From contig CAZSBS010000112.1 in assembly GCA_964605095.1 (NCBI GenBank), forward strand, positions 1 to 14,846: a stretch of 14,846 nucleotides of DNA, written 5' to 3'. The DNA is from JAUWQU01 sp964605095 (lineage in GTDB: Bacteria > Planctomycetota > Phycisphaerae > SM23-33). The notes below the pieces were generated by a model, which saw only the letters and a program-made list of their open reading frames with translations, did no database searches and had not been told where the DNA came from. Positions 7,059-13,981 of the stretch are shown here, in pieces. Each line of letters begins with the position of its first letter. The first letter of the stretch is position 1. The translations under genes and the position numbers were made by a program.

Positions 7059-8210
7059 ATGAAGGGCAAAGCCAAACTCCTCCTGCTGATACCCGTGCTC
7101 GCCGTGGCAGGCGTGCTTACGTACCTCTACGTCACCAAGCACTTCAAGGGCGACTCCAGCGTATTGCGCGTCTCGGGCAACATGGAAGTCACGAACGTGG
7201 ACCTTAGCTTCCGCATTCCCGGCTGGGTTAATGAGCGCCGCGTGGACGAGGGCCAGTTGGTCAAGAAGGACGAAGTCGTCGCCCTGCTGGACCCGACGGA
7301 GCTTTCGCAGGAAGTCGAGCTGAACAATCGCGAGGTTGCAGCCGCACAGTCGGTGCTGGCGGAACTGGTGGCTGGTTCGCGCCCGGAGGAGATCGCCGGA
7401 GCCGAGCAGGCCGTCGCCCAGGCCAAGTCAAAAGTCGATGAGCTGGTGGCAGGCTCCCGCCCGCAGGAAATCGCCGCCGCCAAGGCTGCCGTGGCGTCCG
7501 CCCAGGCCGACGCGGACTTCCGCAAGAGGGACATGAACCGCATTATCAGCCTCAATGAGAACAGCACAGCCACCCAGCAGGAACTGGACACCGCCAAGGC
7601 CCTGTACGATGTCGCCGCCGCACACCTGCGCCAGGCGATCGAACAGTTCAAGCTCGTCGAGGAAGGCCCCCGCAAGGAGGCGATAGACCAGGCTAAGGCC
7701 GCGCTCGCCCAGGCGGTGCAGAGGATGACGCTGGTGAAAATAGGCCCCCGGCAGGAGGAGATCGACCAGGCCAGGGCCAGGCTCCAGCAGGCCCAGCAGG
7801 CCCTCGCCATAACCCAGACAAGGCTGGGCTACACCACGCTGAAATCGCCGGTGACCGGAGTTGTGCTGAGCAAGAACGTCGAGGCCGGCGAGTACGTCGC
7901 GGCCGGGACGCCTATCGTCACCGCCGCGGACCTGACGGACATCTGGCTGCGAGCGTACGTCAGCGAGGCGGACCTCGGCCGGGTTAAGCTCGGCCAGAAG
8001 GCCCGCATCACCACCGACACGTACCCGGACAAGGTCTACGAGGGCACGATCTCGTTCATTGCCTCGGATGCGGAGTTCACGCCCAAGAACGTCCAGACGC
8101 CCAAGGAGCGGGTCAAGCTGGTCTTCCGCATCAAGATCACCGTCGCCAACGCGAAAATGGAACTCAAGCCCGGCATGCCCGCCGACGCCGAGATCGTCCT
8201 GGCCGAATAA
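7059..8210 (+). CDS. ybhG: YbhG-like HlyD-family periplasmic adaptor of an ABC exporter
   Basis: This is a membrane-fusion protein that should link the inner-membrane ABC-2 exporter encoded downstream to an outer-membrane channel (none in the window). It has 383 residues. A single N-terminal anchor or uncleaved signal lies at 6-24. The first lipoyl half is at about 44-79 (VDLSFRIPGWVNERRVDEGQLVKKDEVVALLD). A long alpha-helical hairpin follows at about 82-256, then the second lipoyl half (TLKSPVTGVVLSKNVEAGEYVAAGTPIV, 260-287) and a beta-barrel domain. The segment WLRAYVSEADLGRVKLGQKA with AEFTPKNVQTPKERVKLVFRIKI (296-360) is characteristic of YbhG. The hairpin contains a repeated motif, LVAGSRPEEI (103), LVAGSRPQEI (129), LVEEGPRKEAI (199) and LVKIGPRQEEI (225), with the same 26-residue spacing in each arm. 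The ATG follows a weak GAAAG/GAGCG site. It begins a five-gene operon, 12 bp before the next gene. Confidence 0.9.
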   Translation: MKGKAKLLLLIPVLAVAGVLTYLYVTKHFKGDSSVLRVSGNMEVTNVDLSFRIPGWVNERRVDEGQLVKKDEVVALLDPTELSQEVELNNREVAAAQSVLAELVAGSRPEEIAGAEQAVAQAKSKVDELVAGSRPQEIAAAKAAVASAQADADFRKRDMNRIISLNENSTATQQELDTAKALYDVAAAHLRQAIEQFKLVEEGPRKEAIDQAKAALAQAVQRMTLVKIGPRQEEIDQARARLQQAQQALAITQTRLGYTTLKSPVTGVVLSKNVEAGEYVAAGTPIVTAADLTDIWLRAYVSEADLGRVKLGQKARITTDTYPDKVYEGTISFIASDAEFTPKNVQTPKERVKLVFRIKITVANAKMELKPGMPADAEIVLAE

Positions 8211-8222
8211 GAGGCATAAGCC

Positions 8223-9158
8223 GTGGACGCCATCCGTACGGACAAGTTGAGCAAGCACTTCGGCGATAACCTGGCCGTCAACGAACTTACGTTCACAGTC
8301 GCGCCCGGGGAAATCTTCGGCCTGGTCGGCCCCGACGGCGCGGGCAAGACCACGACCATGCGAATGCTGGCGTCCATAATGGACCCCACTTCCGGCAAGG
8401 CGTGGGTGGACGGACACGACATCGCGACGCAGTCCGAGCAGGTCAAGGAGAGAATCGGCTACATGAGCCAGGTCTTCGGGCTCTACCCGGACCTGTCGGT
8501 GATGGAGAACATCGACTTTTACGCCGACATCTACGGCGTACCCTCCAAGGGCCGGCGTGAGCGGATAGACAGGCTGCTGGATTTCAGCAACCTCGCCGCG
8601 TTCAAGAAGCGTCTGGCGGGCAACCTTTCCGGCGGTATGAAGCAAAAGCTCGGCCTGGTCTGCGCGCTGGTCCACACGCCGAAGGTCCTGCTGCTGGACG
8701 AGCCGACCAACGGCGTGGACCCCGTGAGCCGGCGCGACTTCTGGCGAATCCTCTACCAGCTCCTTCGCCAGAAGGTGACGATCTTCATCTCGACGGCCTA
8801 TCTCGACGAGGCCGAGCGGTGCAATCGCCTGGCGCTTATGGACAAGGGGAAGATCATCGGCCTAGGCACGCCCTACGAGGTGAAGAAGATGATGCGCGGC
8901 ACGATACTGGAGGTGCGATCGGCGCGGCCGAGAGATGCTGCCGGCGTGCTGCGCGGGCTGCTCGGTGCGGATTCCGTCGGCCTGTTCGGCGACCGCGTCC
9001 ACGTCGTCGTGCATGACCATTCCGCGACGGTTGATAACATCCAGGCCGCGATGGCGAAGGCTGGGCTGGAAATCGGCGGCGTCCGTCCGGTCGAGCCGTC
9101 GCTGGAGGATGTGTTCGTTTCCGTGATCGCGGGCGAGGATCGAGGGGCCAGCCGATGA
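8223..9158 (+). CDS. ybhF: ABC exporter ATPase, equivalent to the first half of YbhF
   Basis: This is a nucleotide-binding subunit of an ABC-2 type exporter, 311 residues, starting at GTG 8223 after an AGAGG-like site. Walker A is GPDGAGKT (36-43) with Asp where most have Asn, as I recall for the first domain of E. coli YbhF. Q83 lies in MSQVFGLY. The signature LSGGMKQK (135-142) and Walker B VLLLDE with catalytic E160 are intact. The H-loop position reads STAYLDEAE (190-198), so the usual histidine is Ala192. A roughly 85-residue C-terminal extension follows, ending in VEPSLEDVFV, as in drug and polysaccharide exporter ATPases. Its stop overlaps the next ATPase start (ATGA). In E. coli this and the next domain form one YbhF chain; here they are two genes and probably make a heterodimer. 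The substrate cannot be told from sequence. Confidence 0.9.
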   Translation: MDAIRTDKLSKHFGDNLAVNELTFTVAPGEIFGLVGPDGAGKTTTMRMLASIMDPTSGKAWVDGHDIATQSEQVKERIGYMSQVFGLYPDLSVMENIDFYADIYGVPSKGRRERIDRLLDFSNLAAFKKRLAGNLSGGMKQKLGLVCALVHTPKVLLLDEPTNGVDPVSRRDFWRILYQLLRQKVTIFISTAYLDEAERCNRLALMDKGKIIGLGTPYEVKKMMRGTILEVRSARPRDAAGVLRGLLGADSVGLFGDRVHVVVHDHSATVDNIQAAMAKAGLEIGGVRPVEPSLEDVFVSVIAGEDRGASR

Positions 9159-10129
9159 TGGTCAGTGGCGGCGACAACCTGGTGGTGGCGCGGAACCTTG
9201 AACGCCGCTTCGGCGACTTCATCGCGGTCAAGGGCGTGAGCTTCGAGGTCGCCCGTGGCGAGATATTCGGTTTCCTGGGCCCAAACGGCGCGGGCAAGAG
9301 CACGACCATCCGAATGCTGACGGGCATCCTGGCGCCATCGGGCGGAAGCGGGACCGTCGCTGGGTTCGACATCGCGACGCAGCCCGAGAGCGTCAAGGCC
9401 AACATCGGCTACATGAGTCAGAAGTTCAGCCTCTACGGCGACCTGACCGTCGAGGAGAACATCGACTTTTACAGCGGCATCTATCGCATCCCCGCCGCCC
9501 GCAAGGCCGCGCGCAAGAAGTGGGTCATCGAGATGGCGGGGCTTGCCGATCATCGAAACTCGCGGGCGGGCGTGCTGCCGGGCGGCTGGAAGCAGCGGCT
9601 CGCGCTTGGCTGCGCGGTTCTGCACGAGCCGCCGATAATCTTCCTAGACGAGCCGACGAGCGGCGTGGACCCCGTCAGCCGGCGCAAGTTCTGGGATATG
9701 ATCTACGAGCTCGCCTCCGCCGGCACGGCCGTGCTGGTCACGACGCACTATATGGACGAGGCCGAGTACTGCGACCGCATCGGCCTGATCTACCGGGGCG
9801 AGCTCATCGCCGCCGGCACGCCGGAGCATCTCAAGACCGAGCTGATGCACGAGGACGTGCTGGATTTGCTCTGCGAGCGCCCCCAGGACGCCATGGACAT
9901 GATCGAGAAGCTGCCCGGCGTGAAGGAAGTCGCCATGTTCGGGCGCGGCCTGCACGTTGTGGCAAGCGACGCCGATGCCGCCCTGGCCGCGATAGGCCGG
10001 TCGCTGCCGGAGGCGGGCTTCGCCGTCGAGCGCGTCGAGAAGATCGTGCCGTCGATGGAAGATGTGTTCGTCTCGCTCATTGAGGCCCGCGTCCGCCAGG
10101 ACGCAGCCGGGAAGGAGGCGAAGCGATGA
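9155..10129 (+). CDS. ybhF: ABC exporter ATPase, equivalent to the second half of YbhF
   Basis: This is the second nucleotide-binding subunit, 324 residues. Walker A is canonical, GPNGAGKS (42-49). Q89 lies in MSQKFSLYGDLTVEENI. Walker B is IIFLDE with E166, and the H-loop TTHYMDEAEYCDRIGLIYRG has the expected H198. The signature motif is degraded to LPGGWKQ (141-147) in place of LSGGQ. The C-terminal extension (about 228-324) resembles that of the preceding ATPase. The ATG at 9155 overlaps the upstream stop by four bases and has GAGGGG seven bases before it; an adjacent ATG at 9158 is equally possible. The stop again overlaps the next start (ATGA). Sequence around the H-loop is very close to the second domain of YbhF. 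The defect here and the missing histidine in the partner fall in the same composite ATP site of a heterodimer. Confidence 0.9.
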   Translation: MMVSGGDNLVVARNLERRFGDFIAVKGVSFEVARGEIFGFLGPNGAGKSTTIRMLTGILAPSGGSGTVAGFDIATQPESVKANIGYMSQKFSLYGDLTVEENIDFYSGIYRIPAARKAARKKWVIEMAGLADHRNSRAGVLPGGWKQRLALGCAVLHEPPIIFLDEPTSGVDPVSRRKFWDMIYELASAGTAVLVTTHYMDEAEYCDRIGLIYRGELIAAGTPEHLKTELMHEDVLDLLCERPQDAMDMIEKLPGVKEVAMFGRGLHVVASDADAALAAIGRSLPEAGFAVERVEKIVPSMEDVFVSLIEARVRQDAAGKEAKR

Positions 10130-11268
10130 ACCTCCTGTCGCTGCGGAGAACGCTGGCTATGGCGCGGAAGGAGACGCTGCACATCATCCGCGACCCGCGC
10201 AGCCTCGGCATGGCCATTGCCATGCCCATGCTCCTGCTGCTGCTGTTCGGCTACGCTCTGACGCTGGACGTGGACAGGGTGCCCATGATCGTCTGGGACC
10301 AGGACCAGACGCAGCTCAGCCGGGATTTCATAAGCCGCTTCACCGGCTCGCGGTACTTCGCGCTGCACTCGGGCGCCAGCAACTACTCGCAGATCGAGCG
10401 GGCGATAGATTCCCGCGAGGCGCTAGTCGCCCTGATTATCCCCACGAACTTCGCCGGCAGGATCGCCACCCATCGCGAGGTCCCGGTGCAGATGATCTTC
10501 GACGGCAGCGACTCGACCACCGCCACCATCGCCATCGGCTACGCCGAGGCCGTCACGCAGACCTTCTCGCAGGATGTGGTCCTGAGCAGGCTCAAGCGCG
10601 CGGGCGGCCCGTCGTTCAGCCCGCCGCTGGAGGTCCGCCCGCGAGTGTGGTTCAACGAGGATATGTCCAGCCGCAACTACATCGTCCCGGGCCTCATCGC
10701 CGTGATAATGATGGTAATCGCGGCCCTGCTGACCTCGCTGACGGTCGCCCGCGAGTGGGAACGCGGCACGATGGAACAACTCATCTCCACGCCCGTCAAG
10801 GGATGGGAGCTTATCGTCGGCAAGCTGCTACCGTACTTCGCGATCGGCATGCTGGACGTGTCGCTGGCGATGGTGATGGGCGAGCTGCTGTTTCAGGTTC
10901 CGCTGCGGGGCAGCGCCGCACTGGTCTTCGCGATGGCGGCCATCTTCCTGGCAGGGGCACTGTCGATGGGAATCCTCATCAGCATCGTCACCAAGAACCA
11001 GCTCGTGGCCAACCAGCTCGCGGTAATTACGACCTTCGTGCCGTCATTCCTGCTGTCTGGGTTCATGTACGCCATAACCAACATGCCGGTGGCCATACAG
11101 GCCATCACGTATGTAATCCCCGCGCGATACTTCGTCGCGATTCTCAAGGGGATATACCTCAAGGGCGTCGGGCTGGAGATCCTCGGCCTCGAGGCTGGGC
11201 TGCTTACCGTGTTCGGAATCATCATGGGCCTCGTCGCCAACCGCAAGTTCAAGAAGAAGCTGACCTGA
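10126..11268 (+). CDS. ybhS: ABC-2 type exporter permease, YbhS-like
   Basis: This is an inner-membrane permease, 380 residues, with the ABC-2 (YhgE/YbhS/YbhR) architecture. There is a short cytoplasmic N-terminus with KETLHIIRDPRSLG (15-28), TM1 at about 27-48, and a large extracytoplasmic domain (about 50-185) including QMIFDGSDSTTATIA and VWFNEDMSSRNYIVPG. Five further membrane segments lie in 188-370. The conserved amphipathic motif VAREWERGTMEQLISTPV is at 207-224 and SGFMYAITNMPVAIQAITYVIPARYF at 311-336. The ATG at 10126 overlaps the upstream stop (ATGA) and has an AAGGAGG site, the best in the operon. It is clearly related to the next gene; the two should form the transmembrane heterodimer served by the two ATPases. 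The transported compound is unknown; E. coli YbhGFSR has been linked to drug, chloramphenicol and cation export. Confidence 0.9.
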   Translation: MNLLSLRRTLAMARKETLHIIRDPRSLGMAIAMPMLLLLLFGYALTLDVDRVPMIVWDQDQTQLSRDFISRFTGSRYFALHSGASNYSQIERAIDSREALVALIIPTNFAGRIATHREVPVQMIFDGSDSTTATIAIGYAEAVTQTFSQDVVLSRLKRAGGPSFSPPLEVRPRVWFNEDMSSRNYIVPGLIAVIMMVIAALLTSLTVAREWERGTMEQLISTPVKGWELIVGKLLPYFAIGMLDVSLAMVMGELLFQVPLRGSAALVFAMAAIFLAGALSMGILISIVTKNQLVANQLAVITTFVPSFLLSGFMYAITNMPVAIQAITYVIPARYFVAILKGIYLKGVGLEILGLEAGLLTVFGIIMGLVANRKFKKKLT

Positions 11269-11270
11269 CA

Positions 11271-12401
11271 ATGGGCGAACGCATAATGCACATGCTCCGC
11301 AAGGAATTCATCCAGATCCTTCGGGATCCGCGGATGAAGTTCGTCCTGTTCGTGGCGCCCGTGGTCCAATTGTTGATCTTCGGCTACGCGGCCACCACCG
11401 ACGTCAAGAACATCGCCACCGCCGTGCTGGACCGCGACAACTCCGTCGCCAGCCGGGAGCTGATCGGGCGGTTCGTCCACTCGGGCTACTTCAACGTCGT
11501 CCGGTACGTCAGCGACGACGAGCAGGTGCGCCAACTGCTCGACCACGGCAGCGTCCGGACGGTGCTGGTCATCAACCACGGCTTCGCCGAAGACCTCGCC
11601 GCCGGCAGGACCGCACAGCTCCAGGTGATCCTCGACGGCACGGATTCCACCACGGCCAGCATCGTGATGGATTACGGATCGAGGATCGCAAGGCAGTTTT
11701 CGGACAACGTCCTGGCGACACGGCTGGGACGGCTCGGCGTGGCCGCGAAAATGCCAGGGCGCGTGAGCCTCCAGAGCCGCGCCTGGTTCAACGACAACCT
11801 CGAGAGCCGCAACTACTACGTGCCCGGCGTGATCGCCATGATCGTAATGCTGGTGACGCTCCTGCTGACGAGCATGGCCGTGGTCCGCGAAAAAGAGATC
11901 GGCACGATGGAGCAGATCATGGTGACGCCCATCACGCCGACGGAGTTCATCCTGGGCAAGACTCTGCCCTTCGCCCTGATCGCGTTCGTCAACGTGATCG
12001 TCATAACCATTGTCGGCGTGTTCTGGTTCGAGGTGCCCATCCGCGGCAGCCTGGCTTTGCTGCTGGGCTCGACCTCGCTGTACCTCATGACCACGCTGGG
12101 CGTCGGCCTGCTGATTTCCACCGTCAGCCAGACGCAGCAGCAGGCGATGATGAGCACGTTCTTCTTCTATTTCCCAGCCATTCTCCTTTCGGGCTTCATG
12201 TTCCCCATCGCCAACATGCCCAAGGCGATACAGTGGCTGACGTACCTGAACCCCCTGCGATACTTCCTGGTGATCGTGCGCGGCATATTCCTAAAGGGCG
12301 TGGGGGCGGACATCCTCTGGCCGCAAATGCTGGCGCTATTCATCCTGGGTTGCCTTACGCTCTGGCTGGCGGGCTTGCGCTTCCGCAAGACGCTGGCGTG
12401 A
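11271..12401 (+). CDS. ybhR: ABC-2 type exporter permease, YbhR-like
   Basis: This is the second permease, 376 residues and paralogous to the one before it. Matching landmarks are RKEFIQILRDPRMK (10-23), TM1 at about 24-42 with the same FGYA ending, QVILDGTDSTTAS (118-130), AWFNDNLESRNYYVPG (171-186), VVREKEIGTMEQIMVTPI (204-221) and LSGFMFPIANMPKAIQWLTYLNPLRYF (306-332). Six membrane segments are expected in total. The ATG at 11271 lies two bases after the upstream stop and is chosen over ATG 11286 for that coupling and for its family-like MGERIMHMLRKEF start. The same frame is open far upstream to 10062, but only as a shadow of the preceding genes. It is the last gene of the operon; 113 bases of hairpin-rich non-coding DNA follow. 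Confidence 0.9.
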   Translation: MGERIMHMLRKEFIQILRDPRMKFVLFVAPVVQLLIFGYAATTDVKNIATAVLDRDNSVASRELIGRFVHSGYFNVVRYVSDDEQVRQLLDHGSVRTVLVINHGFAEDLAAGRTAQLQVILDGTDSTTASIVMDYGSRIARQFSDNVLATRLGRLGVAAKMPGRVSLQSRAWFNDNLESRNYYVPGVIAMIVMLVTLLLTSMAVVREKEIGTMEQIMVTPITPTEFILGKTLPFALIAFVNVIVITIVGVFWFEVPIRGSLALLLGSTSLYLMTTLGVGLLISTVSQTQQQAMMSTFFFYFPAILLSGFMFPIANMPKAIQWLTYLNPLRYFLVIVRGIFLKGVGADILWPQMLALFILGCLTLWLAGLRFRKTLA

Positions 12402-12455
12402 GGGGGCTGGGCCTTGATTCTGCCGGGCTGTTTGGCCATATTGGCTTGACTTAAC

Positions 12456-12469
12456 CCCGGCGTGCCGGG
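12456..12469. other. Small GC hairpin between exporter operon and MBOAT gene
   Basis: CCCGG and CCGGG form a perfect 5-bp stem around a CGTG loop. No T-run follows on either strand, so it is a weak terminator candidate at best. It sits 55 bases after the end of the exporter operon. Confidence 0.3.
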
Positions 12470-12484
12470 CAATGAAGGCAGACC

Positions 12485-12504
12485 CCCGCCGACTGGCGGG
12501 AGGG
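12485..12504 (+). promoter_or_regulatory. Hairpin overlapping the MBOAT ribosome site
   Basis: CCCGCC (12485-12490) and GGCGGG (12495-12500) form a perfect 6-bp stem with a GACT loop. The likely ribosome site GGGAGGG (12498-12504), ten bases before the ATG at 12515, shares its first bases with the 3' arm. Folding would partly hide the ribosome site, so it may dampen or control translation. Seen directly as sequence; the effect is inferred. Confidence 0.4.
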
Positions 12505-12514
12505 ACCTCGAACG

Positions 12515-13963
12515 ATGCTTTTTAACTCGGCAGCTTTCCTGATTTTCATGGCCGTGTTCTATTCGGTCTGGCCTCTGCTGCGCGTACAAAAGCTGACTCG
12601 ATGGGGATTCCTGACGGCCGCGTCGTTCTTTTTCTACGGCTGGTGGGACTGGCGATTCTTATTCCTCATAATCGGCAGCGGGCTGATCGATTTTGTCGCG
12701 GGCCTGGCAATTGAGCGATGGCCGTCATGGAAGAAGACATGGCTACTGCTGTCGATCATGGGCAACGTCGGCTCGCTGGCGACCTTCAAGTACCTGGACT
12801 TTTTCATCGGGAATGTCAACTGGCTCGGCAGGCTATTGGGCATTGACTGGCAGATGCCCGCCGCCGGCCTGATCCTGCCGGTGGGCATAAGCTTCTACAC
12901 GTTCCAGTCGATGAGCTACAGCATCGACGTCTACCGTGGCCGACTCGCCCCAACGCACAACGTCCTGCATTTTTTCGCGTACCTGTCGATGTTTCCGCAA
13001 CTGGTGGCCGGGCCGATCGTCCGTGCCTGCGACCTGCTGCCGCAGCTTGTGGAAGACCGCCGTCCGACCGAGCAGCAGCGCTGGGACGGGCTGCGCCTGA
13101 TCGCGTTTGGCTTTTTCAAGAAGGTGGTCGTGGCGGACAATATCGCCGGGTGCGTGAGCGCGGCCTGGAACGCCCCGGCGGTGGTTGAATCGGCCGCGCT
13201 GTGGTGGCTGGTCATGCTCCTGTTTTCATACCAGATATATTGCGACTTCAGCGGCTACAGCGACATTGCCCGCGGCCTGGGCAAATGGATGGGGTACGAG
13301 TTTCCCGTGAATTTTGACCACCCGTACATAGCCGACAGCTTCGGCGACTTCTGGCGGCGATGGCACATTTCCCTGAGCACGTGGTTTCGCGACTACGTCT
13401 ATATCCCGCTGGGTGGTTCGAGGGTCGGGCCTTGGCGGTCGTTGGGCAACCTGTGGATCACGATGCTCATCAGCGGATTATGGCACGGTGCGCACTGGGC
13501 GTTCCTGGCCTGGGGCATTGCACACGCGGCACTACTTTCGCTGGAGCGGGCAACCCGCTGGCCGGAGCGGCTGGGCAAGCTGGCGGGAAGGCACGTCCGC
13601 GTGGCGGCCGTCTTCATGGTAACCGTCGTCACGTGGGTTTTCTTCCGCGCGGGATCAGTCCCGGACCACCTGGTGCCCGAAGGCGGTATGGTCCGCGCGA
13701 TGCACGTGCTGGGCGCGATGTTCAACTTCGGCGCCTGGAACTTCGCCGCTGTCCGGCCATTCGTCGGCGAGACCGAATACTACCTCCTGGCCGCCATGGT
13801 GCTCCGCCAATTGTTCTTCCATTACCGGCTGGACGAGGCCCGATGGGACCTTCGAGCGCCGGTTATGAACCGATGGATGGAGCAGTTCGTCGTGGCGGCA
13901 GTGCTGGTTTGCTGCGTGTTTCTGCGCGGGCCGGGAAATGCGTTCATATACTTCCAATTCTAG
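12515..13963 (+). CDS. Membrane-bound O-acyltransferase (MBOAT), AlgI-like
   Basis: This is a multi-pass inner-membrane protein of 482 residues, the usual length for AlgI/DltB-type MBOATs. These proteins move acyl (usually acetyl) groups across the membrane for transfer to exported polysaccharide. Family landmarks are ASFFFYGWWDWRFL (36-49), LPVGISFYTFQSMSYSIDVYRG (121-142), FPQLVAGPIVR (160-170), and GFFKKVVVADNIA (199-211). Also present are SYQIYCDFSGYSDIARGLGKWMGYEFPVNFDHPY (238-271), FWRRWHISLSTWFRDYVYIPLGGS (279-302) and SGLWHGAHW (320-328), with catalytic H324 and conserved H284. The protein looks complete, ending in the typical FIYFQF. A GGGAGGG ribosome site precedes the ATG. An SGNH-like gene follows 18 bases later, as in alginate-type O-acetylation loci. 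The polymer acted on is unknown; no other polysaccharide gene is in the window. Confidence 0.93.
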   Translation: MLFNSAAFLIFMAVFYSVWPLLRVQKLTRWGFLTAASFFFYGWWDWRFLFLIIGSGLIDFVAGLAIERWPSWKKTWLLLSIMGNVGSLATFKYLDFFIGNVNWLGRLLGIDWQMPAAGLILPVGISFYTFQSMSYSIDVYRGRLAPTHNVLHFFAYLSMFPQLVAGPIVRACDLLPQLVEDRRPTEQQRWDGLRLIAFGFFKKVVVADNIAGCVSAAWNAPAVVESAALWWLVMLLFSYQIYCDFSGYSDIARGLGKWMGYEFPVNFDHPYIADSFGDFWRRWHISLSTWFRDYVYIPLGGSRVGPWRSLGNLWITMLISGLWHGAHWAFLAWGIAHAALLSLERATRWPERLGKLAGRHVRVAAVFMVTVVTWVFFRAGSVPDHLVPEGGMVRAMHVLGAMFNFGAWNFAAVRPFVGETEYYLLAAMVLRQLFFHYRLDEARWDLRAPVMNRWMEQFVVAAVLVCCVFLRGPGNAFIYFQF

Positions 13964-13981
13964 AAGCGATCCCGTGAAGAC

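Noticed and set aside
6821..7062. Three overlapping short open frames (68-74 codons) in the gap before the adaptor gene
   Set aside because: They overlap each other in all three frames, run through the palindromic patch and lack ribosome sites or recognisable motifs; none is convincing as a gene.
7428..8675. Minus-strand open frame of 415 codons opposite the adaptor and first ATPase
   Set aside because: It spans two clear plus-strand genes and the gap between them, and has no family features.
10062..11270. Upstream extension of the second permease frame, which would give a 779-residue protein
   Set aside because: The extension overlaps the whole first permease in another frame and has low-complexity Arg, Gly and His-rich sequence. 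The permease itself begins at 11271 right after the upstream stop.
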